Part shown: piece after piece, positions 40,143-48,867 of the stretch
Layout of the letters: every line of letters begins with the position of its first letter
How positions within the stretch are numbered: position 1 is the first letter of the stretch
Program-made: the position numbers and the translations under genes
Origin: Paracoccaceae bacterium
GTDB taxonomy: Bacteria > Pseudomonadota > Alphaproteobacteria > Rhodobacterales > Rhodobacteraceae
Assembly (NCBI GenBank): GCA_028284605.1
Contig: JANQRL010000011.1
Span: forward strand, 62,001 to 126,000
Direction: 5' to 3'
DNA: 64,000 bases
Notes under the pieces: generated by a model
Seen by the model: the letters and a program-made list of their open reading frames with translations, nothing else
Databases searched by the model: none
Told to the model about the DNA's origin: nothing

Positions 40143-41483
40143 ATGGCATTGACGCTCGGACAGAAGGCCGGCTGGGGCCTCGCCGATATGGGCATCAATG
40201 TCTTCGTCGTGGTCAAGCAACTGCTGGTCTTCGCCTATCTGACGACCTATCTCGGCGTGCCCGCCGGGGTGGCGGGCTGGGTGACGTTCGCGGTGCTCGC
40301 CTTCGATGTGATCACGGACCCGCTGGTCGGTTATCTGAGCGACCGGACCCGAAGCCGGTTCGGCCGCCGCGCGCCCTGGATCGCCATCGGCGCCCTGGTT
40401 CTGGCGGGCGGTATCGTCGGCATGTTCGCCGTGCCGGAAGGGATGAGCTGGCAGGCCAACATGCTCTGGGTCGTCGCCTTTTTTGGCGTCGCGACCATCG
40501 GCTTCACCTTCGTGACAATCCCCTACGGCGCCATGGCCGGCGAGATGACACAGGACCATCGCGAGCGCTCCGTGATGACGGCGTTCCGGATGACCTTCGC
40601 CTCCCTCGGCCTGCTGATGGCCGGGGCGGTGGTGCCTGCCATGGCCGGGGACACGCGCGAGGGTTATTTCACCGCCGTCCTCATGGTCTCGCCCGTGATT
40701 GTGATCACGATTTGGGGGATGCTCTTCGCCACACGGCGCGCGCCACGGATCGAAGCGGCGGCCAACGGCGATTTCCGCGCCATCCTCGGCCTTGTCATGG
40801 GCAACCGGCCCTTCGCCATTCTGGTGATCCTCTACGGGCTCCTGACGCTGGCCGTGGCGCTGATCGCGGCGGGGCTGCAACTGGCCGCGCTCTACCTGAT
40901 GTCCGATGGCGGCGGGCCGTTTTCCGGTCTGATCGGCGCGCTGGGGATGTTCTCCACGCTCTTCGCGATGTTCATCATCGGCTCGGTGCTCAGCCAGTAT
41001 GTCTGGGTGAAGGCCAGCGCCGCCCTGGGCAAGCTCTGGGCCCTGGTCCTCGGGATCGCGCTCTACATCGCGGTCCTGAGCGCCGTCTGGGCCCAGCTTC
41101 CGGCCACGAATGTGACCCTGATCGCCGCGCTCTTCCTGTGTGCGGGCTTCACCAACGGCGCCTATCAGCAGATTCCCTGGGCGATGTATCCCGACCTCAT
41201 GGACATCACACGGGACGAGAGCGGGGAGGCGATCGAGGGCGCCTTCTCCGCAATCTGGCTCTTCGGCCAGAAGGTGGCGAATGCGTTGGCGCCGCTGATC
41301 CTCGGCCTGATCCTCTCCGGCGCCGGCTGGCAGGAGAGCACGGAGGGCGTGATCCCGCAGACACCGGAGGCCCTGAATGCTCTGCAATCGGCCCTGACGC
41401 TGGTGCCGTCCGCGATCTTCGCCCTGGGCATTCTCGGCCTCGTCCTGCTCTACCGCCCCGTCGCGGCGCAGGCCCATGCGTGA
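40143..41483 (+). CDS. GPH/MelB-type sugar symporter
   Basis: A 446-residue, 12-helix transporter of the GPH (glycoside-pentoside-hexuronide:cation symporter, MelB-like) family. Signature features are the N-terminal GWGLADMGINVF, the FDVITDPLVGYLSDRTRSRFGRRAPW segment (quoted as DPLVGYLSDRTRSRFGRR) and GQKVANALAPLILG near the C-terminus. Ribosome-binding site GGAGG lies upstream of the ATG. Its stop overlaps the next hydrolase gene by 8 bp. Substrate unknown; sugars or other small organics are usual. Confidence 0.88.
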   Translation: MALTLGQKAGWGLADMGINVFVVVKQLLVFAYLTTYLGVPAGVAGWVTFAVLAFDVITDPLVGYLSDRTRSRFGRRAPWIAIGALVLAGGIVGMFAVPEGMSWQANMLWVVAFFGVATIGFTFVTIPYGAMAGEMTQDHRERSVMTAFRMTFASLGLLMAGAVVPAMAGDTREGYFTAVLMVSPVIVITIWGMLFATRRAPRIEAAANGDFRAILGLVMGNRPFAILVILYGLLTLAVALIAAGLQLAALYLMSDGGGPFSGLIGALGMFSTLFAMFIIGSVLSQYVWVKASAALGKLWALVLGIALYIAVLSAVWAQLPATNVTLIAALFLCAGFTNGAYQQIPWAMYPDLMDITRDESGEAIEGAFSAIWLFGQKVANALAPLILGLILSGAGWQESTEGVIPQTPEALNALQSALTLVPSAIFALGILGLVLLYRPVAAQAHA

Positions 41484-42351
41484 CCTGCCCGATCTCGCCG
41501 GCCTCGACGCCTGGCTCGCGGCGAAGGAGGCAGCGGTGCCGGGGCTCAGGCCGAACTGCGAGAAGCGGGTTATCTGGGCGCGCGAGCCCGGTGCGCGCAC
41601 CGGAACCGCCCTTGTCTTCATGCACGGCTTCTCGGCCACGCCGGAGGAGATCCGGCCCGTTCCGGACCGGGTCGCCGCGGCGCTGGGCGCGAACCTCCAT
41701 TTCACCCGCTTCACCGGGCATGGGCAGGACGGGCCCGCTCTGGCTACGGCAACCCTCGGCGCCTGGCGCGCCGATGTCGCCGAGGCCCTGGCCATCGGCC
41801 ATGCCCTGGGCGAGCGGGTCCTCGTCATGGGCTGCTCCACCGGCTGCACGCTCGCAACCCTCGCGGCGGTGGAGGGGGCGGAGATCGCCGGTCTGATCCA
41901 TGTCTCACCGAACTACCGCCTCGCCTCGCCGCTCGCGCAATTCGTGCTCGACGCGCCCGGCGCTTGGGTCTGGGGGCCCTGGATCGCGGGGCGGGAGCGC
42001 AGTTTCGAGGTCATCTCCGACGCGCACGAAGCCTACTGGACCACCCGCTACCCGACCGTGGCCGCGTTCCCGATGGGCGCGGCGATGCGGGCCGCGCGCG
42101 GCGCCGACCTTTCCAAGGTCACGATCCCCGCGCTCTTCGTGTTCTCGCCCAAGGACCAGGTGGTCAGCCCGGCCGCGATGCGGACCGTGATGGCGCGCTG
42201 GGGCGGGCCGGTGGAGGCCCATGAAGTCGCCTGCGGGCCCGAGGACGACGCGATGTGCCACCTGATCGCCGGCGACATCTTCTCGCCCGGACAGACCGAG
42301 GGCATCGTGGCGGTCATGACCCGTTGGGCACGGGGGATCCTCGCCGCCTGA
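41476..42351 (+). CDS. alpha/beta hydrolase coupled to the GPH transporter
   Basis: An alpha/beta hydrolase of 291 residues with nucleophile elbow MGCSTGCT (GxSxG), an aspartate in VFSPKDQVVS and a late histidine (MCHLIAGD). The N-terminal HGFSATPEEI oxyanion segment is conserved. It overlaps the transporter by 8 bp, so a linked role is likely: the hydrolase may act on the imported substrate, or on lipid or ester made elsewhere. No signal peptide is present, so it is cytoplasmic. Exact activity is unknown. Confidence 0.8.
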   Translation: MRDLPDLAGLDAWLAAKEAAVPGLRPNCEKRVIWAREPGARTGTALVFMHGFSATPEEIRPVPDRVAAALGANLHFTRFTGHGQDGPALATATLGAWRADVAEALAIGHALGERVLVMGCSTGCTLATLAAVEGAEIAGLIHVSPNYRLASPLAQFVLDAPGAWVWGPWIAGRERSFEVISDAHEAYWTTRYPTVAAFPMGAAMRAARGADLSKVTIPALFVFSPKDQVVSPAAMRTVMARWGGPVEAHEVACGPEDDAMCHLIAGDIFSPGQTEGIVAVMTRWARGILAA

Positions 42352-42453
42352 AAGTCCCTCGGCTCCGTAGGCATTGACCGCGCACCCGCGGAGAGGGAAG
42401 AGTGAGCCGAAGCGCCCCGAGACGGCGCGGGATGCAGTCGACGAGCAGGCCAG

Positions 42454-43167
42454 ATGAGCGCAGACCCCCTTATGCTCCTGCCCGGGCTGATGTGTGACGC
42501 GCGGGTCTTTGCGCCGCAGATCGAGGAGTTCGCCAGCCGTCTGCCGGTGATGGTCTGGCCGACGACCCAGGGCGACCGGATCGAGGAGATCGCCTCCGAC
42601 ATTCTGACCGGGGCGCCGCCGCGCTTTGCGCTTCTGGGCCATTCGATGGGCGGGATCGTGGCGATGGAGGTAATCCGCCGGGCGCCGAGCCGCGTCACCC
42701 GCGCCTGCCTGATCTCAACCTCGCCCCTGGCCGAGACCCCGGAGCAGGCGGCAGCGCGGGAACCCCGCATGGTCGCCGCCCGGGCCGGACGCCTGGACGA
42801 TGCGCTGCGCGAAGACGCCGCCGGCTACGGTTTCGCCCCGGGACCGGACCGGATGACGGTGCAGGCGCGGCTTCTGGAGATGGGGCTGTCGCTTGGGGCG
42901 GACATCTATCGCCGGCAGTCGCGGGCGTTGCAACGGCGGCGGGACCAGCAGGCCACACTCAAGACGATCAGGGCGCCCACCATGGTGATCTGCGGTGTCC
43001 ATGACCGCATCACGCCGGTCCGGCGGCACGAGTTCATGGCTGAGATGATCCCCTATGCGCAGCTTCGGGTGATCGAGGCGGCCGGTCACCTGCCGACCCT
43101 CGAGGCGCCCGGGGCGGTCTCCGACGCGCTCCACGACTGGATGCATCAGCCGCTGGTGCTGAGGTAG
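42454..43167 (+). CDS. alpha/beta hydrolase
   Basis: A 237-residue alpha/beta hydrolase. The nucleophile elbow is LLGHSMGGIVA (GHSMGG), and the late residues CGVHDRITPV and EAAGHLPTLEAP supply the acidic and histidine members of the triad. MLLPGLMCDARVF is the oxyanion region. It lacks a signal peptide. It is 102 bp downstream of the previous hydrolase on the same strand, possibly in the same transcription unit. Nothing identifies the substrate. Confidence 0.82.
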   Translation: MSADPLMLLPGLMCDARVFAPQIEEFASRLPVMVWPTTQGDRIEEIASDILTGAPPRFALLGHSMGGIVAMEVIRRAPSRVTRACLISTSPLAETPEQAAAREPRMVAARAGRLDDALREDAAGYGFAPGPDRMTVQARLLEMGLSLGADIYRRQSRALQRRRDQQATLKTIRAPTMVICGVHDRITPVRRHEFMAEMIPYAQLRVIEAAGHLPTLEAPGAVSDALHDWMHQPLVLR

Positions 43168-43191
43168 GGGCGCGCCCGGCGGCGGCGCGGC

Positions 43192-43233
43192 AAAACTCTT
43201 CGAAGAGTTTTATCAGACCCTTCGAAGGGTCTG
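43192..43233. repeat. two adjacent 20-bp palindromes centred on TTCGAA
   Basis: AAAACTCTTCGAAGAGTTTT (43192-43211) and CAGACCCTTCGAAGGGTCTG (43214-43233) are perfect palindromes separated by two bases between convergent genes (hydrolase and phaZ). Their mirror symmetry makes them usable in both directions, as a bidirectional terminator or transcript-end stabiliser. The hairpin at 850-870 is similar. I recall such elements from Rhodobacterales intergenic regions. Confidence 0.7.
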
Positions 43234-43275
43234 GCCCCCACATCCTGCCGCGATCCGGCTCCGCCCGCGGGGACG

Positions 43276-44553
43276 CTATCCGGCCCTCTTCTTGCCGGAG
43301 CCCTCCACCACGCGCGGGAACGTGCCCTGGTTCGCGTCGATGAAATCGAGCACCAGGGGCCGGATGTTGTTGCGCCAGCTTCTCCCCGCGAAGATGCCGT
43401 AATGGCCCGCCCCGGGCTCCACATGCCAGGCCTTCTTTGCCTCCGGCAGGCCGGTCAGCAGGTCGAGCGCCGCGCGGCACTGGCCGGGGGCGGAGATATC
43501 GTCCTCCTCGCCCTCGACGGTCTTGACCGCAACGGTGGTGATCTTGGTGAAATCGACATGGCGCCCGGCGACGTAGAACTCGTTCCGGGCGATCTCGCGC
43601 TGCTTGAAGATGCGCCAGACGGTCGAGAGGTAGAACTCCGCCGGCATGTCCATCACGGCGAGGTATTCGTCGTAGAACACGTTGTGCTTGTCGTGCTCCT
43701 GCGCCTCGCCCTTCGCGACCCGCAGGATCTGGTTCTGGAACGCCTCCGTATGGGTGCTGGCGTTCATCGAGATGAAGGAGGCGAGCTGCAGGAGGCCGGG
43801 ATAGACCATCCGGCCCACGCCCTCATACTTGAACCCGACCCGCTGGATCATCGTCTCTTCGAGCTGGCCCATCGTGACGGTGCGCCCGAAATCGGTAACC
43901 TCGGTATGGTTCGCCTCCGGGTCAATCGGCCCGCCGATGAGCGTCAACGAGCGGGGCTGCGCGTCCGGGTCGTCCTCGGCCAGATAGGCGGTCGCGGCGA
44001 GCGTCAGGGGCGCCGGCTGGCAGATCGCGATGACATGGGTGTCGGGGCCGAGCTCCTTCATGAACTCAACGAGGTAGAGGGTATAATCCTCCACATCGAA
44101 CTTGCCCGCCGAGACCGGGATATCGCGGGCATTGTGCCAGTCGGTGACATAGACCTCGCAATCGGGCAGCAGCGACAGCACGGTCTTGCGCAGCAGCGTC
44201 GCATAATGCCCGGACATCGGCGCGACGAGGAGCACCTTGCGGGCGCGTTCGTGCCGGCCCGCGACGCGGAAATGGATCAGATCGCCGAACGGCTTCTCGA
44301 TCACCTTGCGGATACCGACCACATGGTCCTTGCCGTCCTCGCAGGTGAAAGAGGGGATGTTCCAGTCGGGCTTGGCGATCATCCGGGCGAAGCTGCGCTC
44401 GGTCACCTCGCCCCAGGCCTTCAGCAGTTCCATCGCCGGGTTCGGCCAGAACGCCAGCGCGGGGTAGGAGGCAAATGCGTGCGCCGATGCGCCCATCCAC
44501 TGCATGGTGTTGCGGGTGCTTTCCATGAAGTCGTAGGTCAGCATGTAGCGCAT
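43276..44553 (-). CDS. phaZ: intracellular polyhydroxyalkanoate depolymerase
   Basis: Intracellular PHB depolymerase of 425 residues, mobilising storage granules. The catalytic cysteine is Cys178 in AICQPAPL, the cysteine version of the alpha/beta-hydrolase nucleophile used by PhaZ1-type enzymes. The N-terminal MRYMLTYDFMESTRNTMQW and the late EPGAGHYGIFAGRSW (with histidine of the triad) are family-specific. It diverges from phaC, sharing a 162-bp control region with a PhaR-type site. Length is normal. The C-terminus ends in the basic KKRAG. Confidence 0.93.
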   Translation of the reverse strand: MRYMLTYDFMESTRNTMQWMGASAHAFASYPALAFWPNPAMELLKAWGEVTERSFARMIAKPDWNIPSFTCEDGKDHVVGIRKVIEKPFGDLIHFRVAGRHERARKVLLVAPMSGHYATLLRKTVLSLLPDCEVYVTDWHNARDIPVSAGKFDVEDYTLYLVEFMKELGPDTHVIAICQPAPLTLAATAYLAEDDPDAQPRSLTLIGGPIDPEANHTEVTDFGRTVTMGQLEETMIQRVGFKYEGVGRMVYPGLLQLASFISMNASTHTEAFQNQILRVAKGEAQEHDKHNVFYDEYLAVMDMPAEFYLSTVWRIFKQREIARNEFYVAGRHVDFTKITTVAVKTVEGEEDDISAPGQCRAALDLLTGLPEAKKAWHVEPGAGHYGIFAGRSWRNNIRPLVLDFIDANQGTFPRVVEGSGKKRAG

Positions 44554-44681
44554 CGTCGTCCCCTTCGAACCGGCCCCCGGATATCCTGCACCGCTTGCGG
44601 CAGGGCGGGGTCCTTACATATCGTCGCATTGACGCAGAGTGCTCGGGCGGGCACACGCTGCGGAGGCGGGAGGGCCTCAAA

Positions 44682-44697
44682 TGCTGCAGGTGCAAAA
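44682..44697. promoter_or_regulatory. TGC-rich PhaR-type site between phaZ and phaC
   Basis: TGCTGCAGGTGCAAAA, 19 bases before the phaC ATG, contains two TGCAGG/TGCA half sites. It resembles the repeats between phaC and phaP and the TGC-rich sites bound by PhaR in Paracoccus. It could regulate phaC or phaZ. Confidence 0.45.
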
Positions 44698-44715
44698 TAG
44701 GCGGGGCGGCGACAC

Positions 44716-46530
44716 ATGACAATCAAAAAGTCCGAGACAAAGCCCGGAAAGAGTGACGCAGTGGCCGAGCCCCTCGCTGAGCTTGAGGAAAATATTGAGC
44801 GGATCGAGGAGCTTAGCCAGCGCCTCGCCAGCGCCTTCTCGCACAAGCGCCCGATACCGCCGGCCTTGCAGGCCCCCGACCAGTCGCTCTACGCCAAGGC
44901 CGCAACGCAGTACATGACCGAGATGATGCGCAACCCCGCGAAGATCATCGAGCATCAGGTCGATTACTGGGGCAAGACGCTGAAACACTATGCCGAGGCG
45001 CAGCAGGCGCTCGCCACCGGCCGGTTCGAGGCCCCCGCAGACGAGACCCCGAAGGACCGCCGGTTCTCCGACGCTCATTGGCAGACGCACCCGTTCTTCA
45101 ACTATCTTAAGCAGCAATACCTGATGAATGCCGAGGCCGTGCAGCAGGCGGTGGAGGATATCGAGGGGCTGGAGCCCCGGGAAAAGCGGCGGCTGCGCTA
45201 TTTCAGCCAGCAGATCGTCGACATGATGAGCCCGGCCAATTTCCTCGGCACCAATCCGGAGGCGCTTGCGCGGGCGGTGGAAACCGAAGGTGAGAGCCTG
45301 GTGAAGGGCCTCGAAAATCTCGTTCACGATCTGGAGGCCAATGACGGCGAGCTTGTCGTGACGCTGGCCGATCAGGACGCGTTCCAGGTCGGCGAGAACC
45401 TCGCCACAACCCCGGGCGAGGTGGTCTACCGCAACCACCTCTTCGAGCTGATCCAGTACAGCCCGGCCACCGAGAAGGTCCACGAGCGGCCGCTGCTGAT
45501 CTTCCCGCCCTGGATCAACAAGTTCTACATCATGGACCTCAAGGAGCAGAACAGCCTGATCAAATGGACGGTCGATCAGGGCTTCACCGTCTTCGTGGTG
45601 TCCTGGGTGAACCCGGACCCGAGCTACCGCGATATCGGCATGTCCGATTATGTCGAGGACGGTTATCTGACCGCGATCGGCGAGGTGAAGGCGATCTGCG
45701 GCGTGAAGACGCTCAACGTCGTCGGCTACTGCATCGCCGGGACCACGCTGTCGCTGGTGCTGGCGCTGATGAAGCAGCGCGGCGACAAATCCGTGGCCTC
45801 CGCCACCTTCTTCACCACGCTCACCGATTTCTCCGATCAGGGGGAGGTGGGCGTGTTCCTCGATGACGATTTCGTCGATGCGATCGAGGATGAAATCGGC
45901 GAGGCCGGCATCCTTGACAGTTTCTACATGAGCCGGACCTTCAGTTTCCTGCGCTCCAACGACCTGATCTATGCGCCGGCGATCAAGAGCTACATGATGG
46001 GCGAGGCGCCGCCGGCCTTCGACCTGCTCTACTGGAACGGCGACGGGACCAACCTGCCGGGGAAGATGGCGGTGGAATATCTGCGCGGGCTCTGCCAGCG
46101 CGACGAGTTCGCCACCACCGGCTACGAGGTTGCAGGCGGAGTGGCGCGGATCGAAGACGTCACCGTGCCGATCTGCGCGGTGGCCTGCGAGACCGACCAT
46201 ATCGCGGCCTGGAAGAGTTCCTATCGCGGCGTCCAGCAGATGGGGTCGAAGGACCGGACCTTCATCCTCTCGGAATCGGGCCATATCGCCGGGATCATCA
46301 ACCCGCCCTCGAAGAAGAAATACGGCCATTGCACCCATGCCGACCTGACGCTGTCGCCCGAGGAGTGGCGGGAGGCGGCGGAAGAGCATGAGGGCTCCTG
46401 GTGGCCGCGCTGGGGGGCGTGGCTGGCCAAGAAATCCGGCAAGAAGGTCGCCGCGCGGGAGCCCGGAGATTCGTCCCATCCCCCCATCGCGCCGGCGCCG
46501 GGCACCTATGTGCGCATGGGCCACGACTAG
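44716..46530 (+). CDS. phaC: class I poly(3-hydroxyalkanoate) synthase
   Basis: PHA synthase of 604 residues, class I (PhaC alone, no PhaE). The lipase-box-like motif is VVGYCIAGTT with nucleophile Cys339. The aspartate is Asp494 (ACETDHIAAW) and the histidine His523 (SESGHIAG). The N-terminal domain, about 180 residues, is class I-like (FNYLKQQYLMNAEAVQQ). It polymerises hydroxyacyl-CoA on granules. phaP and phaR follow in the same direction; phaZ diverges. The ATG at 44716 has only a weak ribosome-binding site; a GTG at 44761 is possible. Confidence 0.96.
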   Translation: MTIKKSETKPGKSDAVAEPLAELEENIERIEELSQRLASAFSHKRPIPPALQAPDQSLYAKAATQYMTEMMRNPAKIIEHQVDYWGKTLKHYAEAQQALATGRFEAPADETPKDRRFSDAHWQTHPFFNYLKQQYLMNAEAVQQAVEDIEGLEPREKRRLRYFSQQIVDMMSPANFLGTNPEALARAVETEGESLVKGLENLVHDLEANDGELVVTLADQDAFQVGENLATTPGEVVYRNHLFELIQYSPATEKVHERPLLIFPPWINKFYIMDLKEQNSLIKWTVDQGFTVFVVSWVNPDPSYRDIGMSDYVEDGYLTAIGEVKAICGVKTLNVVGYCIAGTTLSLVLALMKQRGDKSVASATFFTTLTDFSDQGEVGVFLDDDFVDAIEDEIGEAGILDSFYMSRTFSFLRSNDLIYAPAIKSYMMGEAPPAFDLLYWNGDGTNLPGKMAVEYLRGLCQRDEFATTGYEVAGGVARIEDVTVPICAVACETDHIAAWKSSYRGVQQMGSKDRTFILSESGHIAGIINPPSKKKYGHCTHADLTLSPEEWREAAEEHEGSWWPRWGAWLAKKSGKKVAAREPGDSSHPPIAPAPGTYVRMGHD

Positions 46531-46553
46531 AGGCCCGACCTAACCCGCTGGAA

Positions 46554-46620
46554 TTGCTGCATTCGCAAAAGCGGCGATGCTGCAGTGCAGAAATTTCTTG
46601 CAATGCTGCGGTGCAGCATC
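46554..46620 (+). promoter_or_regulatory. cluster of TGC-rich PhaR-type sites upstream of phaP
   Basis: The 164-bp phaC-phaP gap contains GCTGCATTCGC (46556-46566), ATGCTGCAGTGCAG (46577-46590), and ATGCTGC-GGT-GCAGCAT (46603-46619), a perfect 7-bp inverted repeat. PhaR is known to bind TGC-rich sequences upstream of phaP and of its own gene. These three sites fit repression of phaP when no granules are present. Confidence 0.7.
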
Positions 46621-46694
46621 TATATTCCGGTGCAGATACAGAACGCCGCGGGATGGTCCCGCGACCGCAAGATCGAACCCGAAAGGACACACCA

Positions 46695-47141
46695 ATGGCC
46701 GCCAAGACCCAGGACATGACCGCGATGATGAAAGACCTCATGGGCGCCTTCCCCGTCGACACCAAAGCGATGGAAGAAGCCTTCAAGACCCAGACCACCC
46801 TGGCCGAGAAGCTCTCCGCCGTTTCCATCGACGCCGCCGGCAAGTCGACCGAGCTTTCCGCGAAGTGGATGCAGGACACGCTGTCGAAGCTCACCGAGAT
46901 GTCGAAGGCGAAGGCCGATCCGGCCGACTACGCCAAGGCGATGACCGATTTCGCCTCGACCTCCGCCGAAAGCGCCGCTGAGCACATGGCCGCCTTCGCA
47001 GAGATCGCCAAGAAGGTCCAGACCGAGACCATGGAACTGATGCTCGCCGCCGGCAAGGACATCTCCGACGACGTGACCAAGGCCGCCAAGAAGGCGACCG
47101 ACGAAGTGACCGCCGCCGCCAAGAAGGCCACGTCGAAGTAA
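46695..47141 (+). CDS. phaP: phasin granule protein
   Basis: Phasin of 148 residues covering PHA granules and controlling their number and size. It is alanine-, lysine- and glutamate-rich, with a conserved phasin segment (AAGKSTELSAKWMQDTLSKL) and the C-terminal KKATDEVTAAAKKATSK, a lysine/alanine repeat. ATG 46695 follows GAAAGGA. It lies downstream of PhaR-type sites and before a strong terminator, so high, PhaR-controlled expression is expected. Confidence 0.92.
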   Translation: MAAKTQDMTAMMKDLMGAFPVDTKAMEEAFKTQTTLAEKLSAVSIDAAGKSTELSAKWMQDTLSKLTEMSKAKADPADYAKAMTDFASTSAESAAEHMAAFAEIAKKVQTETMELMLAAGKDISDDVTKAAKKATDEVTAAAKKATSK

Positions 47142-47200
47142 TCGGGAAAGGCTCCGAGGACCGGTCTCCTCCCTTTCGGTCCGAGGGGCATGACCTGAGA

Positions 47201-47232
47201 GGGCGAGCCGCGGGGCTCGCCCTTTTCTTTTT
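47201..47232 (+). terminator. Rho-independent terminator after phaP
   Basis: GGGCGAGCC, GCGG, GGCTCGCCC forms a perfect 9-bp stem with a four-base loop, followed by TTTTCTTTTT. It lies 60 bases after phaP and before phaR, and gives phaP a separate, abundant transcript. Confidence 0.92.
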
Positions 47233-47298
47233 CGCACGGGCAGCGTAGGCTTCTCTGCACCGGCGAAGAGACCGGGATTAGCGAGCGGGGGGACCTCC

Positions 47299-47841
47299 GT
47301 GGCCGACAAAGACAAGCCTCTCCTGATCAAGCGCTACGCGAGCCGCCGTCTCTACAACACCGAAACCAGCGATTACGTGACGCTTGAGGATATCGCCGCC
47401 TTCATCCGCGAGGGCCGCGAGGTGCAGATCGTCGATCTCAAATCCGGCGACGATCTGACCCGGCAATACCTGCTTCAGATCATAGCGGAACACGAAAGCC
47501 GCGGCGAAAGCGTGCTGCCGGTGGATGTGCTGACCGACCTGGTGCGGTCCTATACCAGCCAGTCGATGTCGGTGGTGCCGCAATTCCTCGCCATGTCCTT
47601 CGAGATGCTCCAGAACGGGCAGTCGAAGATGATGGAGAATATGGGCAAGGTGAACCCGATGGCGCAGATGCCGGGTTTCGAGGCGATGCAGGCGCAGCAG
47701 GCGGCGTTTCTCAAGGCGATGACCGGCGGCATGATGGGCGCCTCCGCGCCCGAGCGCGAGAGCGAGGAGGACGAGGATCTCGACGAGATCAAGGCCCAGC
47801 TCGCCGAGCTGCAATCGAAGCTCAGCCGGATGGGCAAGTAG
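47299..47841 (+). CDS. phaR: PHA synthesis repressor PhaR
   Basis: PHA-responsive repressor of 180 residues. The N-terminal DNA-binding domain has IKRYASRRLYNTETSDYVTLEDIA (quoted in part as KRYASRRLYNTETSDYV), followed by the PHB-accumulation regulatory domain near 66-110 (ESVLPVDVLTDLVRSYT). The C-terminus is acidic and helical with GGMMGAS. PhaR binds both DNA and PHA polymer and derepresses phaP when granules form. The start is a GTG at 47299 after GGGGGGACCTCC. Its targets are the TGC-rich sites upstream. Confidence 0.94.
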   Translation: MADKDKPLLIKRYASRRLYNTETSDYVTLEDIAAFIREGREVQIVDLKSGDDLTRQYLLQIIAEHESRGESVLPVDVLTDLVRSYTSQSMSVVPQFLAMSFEMLQNGQSKMMENMGKVNPMAQMPGFEAMQAQQAAFLKAMTGGMMGASAPERESEEDEDLDEIKAQLAELQSKLSRMGK

Positions 47842-47895
47842 CGCCGTCGTTACCGGGCCTCCCGGCCCGGGGCTGGCGGCGCTCGAGGGAGGCCG

Positions 47896-48858
47896 ATGGC
47901 GGCACGGTCGGGACGGATCACGCTCTGGGGGGTCGAGGTCTTCGTCGCCACCGCCGAAGAGGCGTCGATCTCCGCCGCGGCACGGCGGCTCGGAACCTCG
48001 CCGGCGACGGTCAGCCAGCAGCTCACCAATCTTGAAGGCAATATCGGGACGACGCTTCTGAACCGGTCCGAGCGGCCGGTGACGCTGACCCCGGCGGGGG
48101 AGATGTTCCTGCGCCGGGCCAATGCGATCCTGAACGAAGCGGATCAGGCCCGGGCCGAGCTGGGCCGTGCCGATCTGAGCGGGCTGACCCGGTTCCGGCT
48201 CGGCATGATCGAAGATTTCGATGCGGATGTGACCCCGGCGCTCCTGTCCGACATGGCCGAAGAGCTGAAATCCTGCCAGTTCCTCCTGGAGACCGGCGCT
48301 TCGCACCGGCTCTTCGATTTGCTGGAAACCCGGGCCCTCGATGTGATCGTGGCGGCCGATATGGAGGTGGCGGCGGAGGGGATGGAGGTGCATCCGCTCC
48401 TCGAAGAGCCCTTCGTGGTTGCCGCGCCGAAAGGGGCGCTGAAGGCGGGCGACGTGATGCGGCAGCTTCGGCGGATGCCCTTCATCCAATACACGTCGCG
48501 GCACCATATGGGGCGGCTCGTCTCGGCGCATCTGGCGCGCCAGAACCTGGTCCTGCCGCACCGGTTCGAGCTCGACAGCTATCACGCGATCCTGGCGATG
48601 GTCGCGGGCGGGGCGGGCTGGACGATCCTGACGCCGCTCGGTTGGCTCCGCGCACAGCGGTTCCGGGAGGCGGTGGAGGTGGTGGAGCTACCCGGCGCGC
48701 CGCTGAGCCGGACGATCTCGCTCAATGCCCGCCGGGAGGTGCTGGGCGAGATGCCCGGCGAAATCGCGGGGCGTCTGCGGCCGCGTCTGCGGGAGATGAT
48801 CGTGGATCCGGCCGTGGCGGTGCTGCCCTGGCTCGTGGGGCGGCTGAGGGTGCTCTGA
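47896..48858 (+). CDS. LysR-type regulator
   Basis: A LysR-family regulator of 320 residues. The N-terminal winged helix runs WGVEVFVATAEEASISAAARRLGTSPATVSQQ (quoted in part as ISAAARRLGTSPATVSQQ), and the substrate-binding domain begins near residue 95. The effector is unknown. It lies 54 bp downstream of phaR on the same strand, possibly co-transcribed. The nearest divergent target is not obvious; it may regulate a distant gene. A short hairpin-rich repeat follows. Confidence 0.88.
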   Translation: MAARSGRITLWGVEVFVATAEEASISAAARRLGTSPATVSQQLTNLEGNIGTTLLNRSERPVTLTPAGEMFLRRANAILNEADQARAELGRADLSGLTRFRLGMIEDFDADVTPALLSDMAEELKSCQFLLETGASHRLFDLLETRALDVIVAADMEVAAEGMEVHPLLEEPFVVAAPKGALKAGDVMRQLRRMPFIQYTSRHHMGRLVSAHLARQNLVLPHRFELDSYHAILAMVAGGAGWTILTPLGWLRAQRFREAVEVVELPGAPLSRTISLNARREVLGEMPGEIAGRLRPRLREMIVDPAVAVLPWLVGRLRVL

Positions 48859-48867
48859 TCCAGTTGA

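Noticed and set aside
38045-41896. A very long plus-strand open frame (about 1280 codons) overlapping the GT2-GtrA, GT39 and GPH genes
   Set aside because: It runs antisense to or out of frame with clear conserved proteins; its translation is arginine- and serine-rich and low-complexity, a common effect of high GC.
43276-47841. Class III or IV PHA synthase with PhaE or a PhaR-subunit
   Set aside because: PhaC is 604 residues with a full N-terminal domain (class I), no phaE-like gene is adjacent, and the phaR here is the repressor family.
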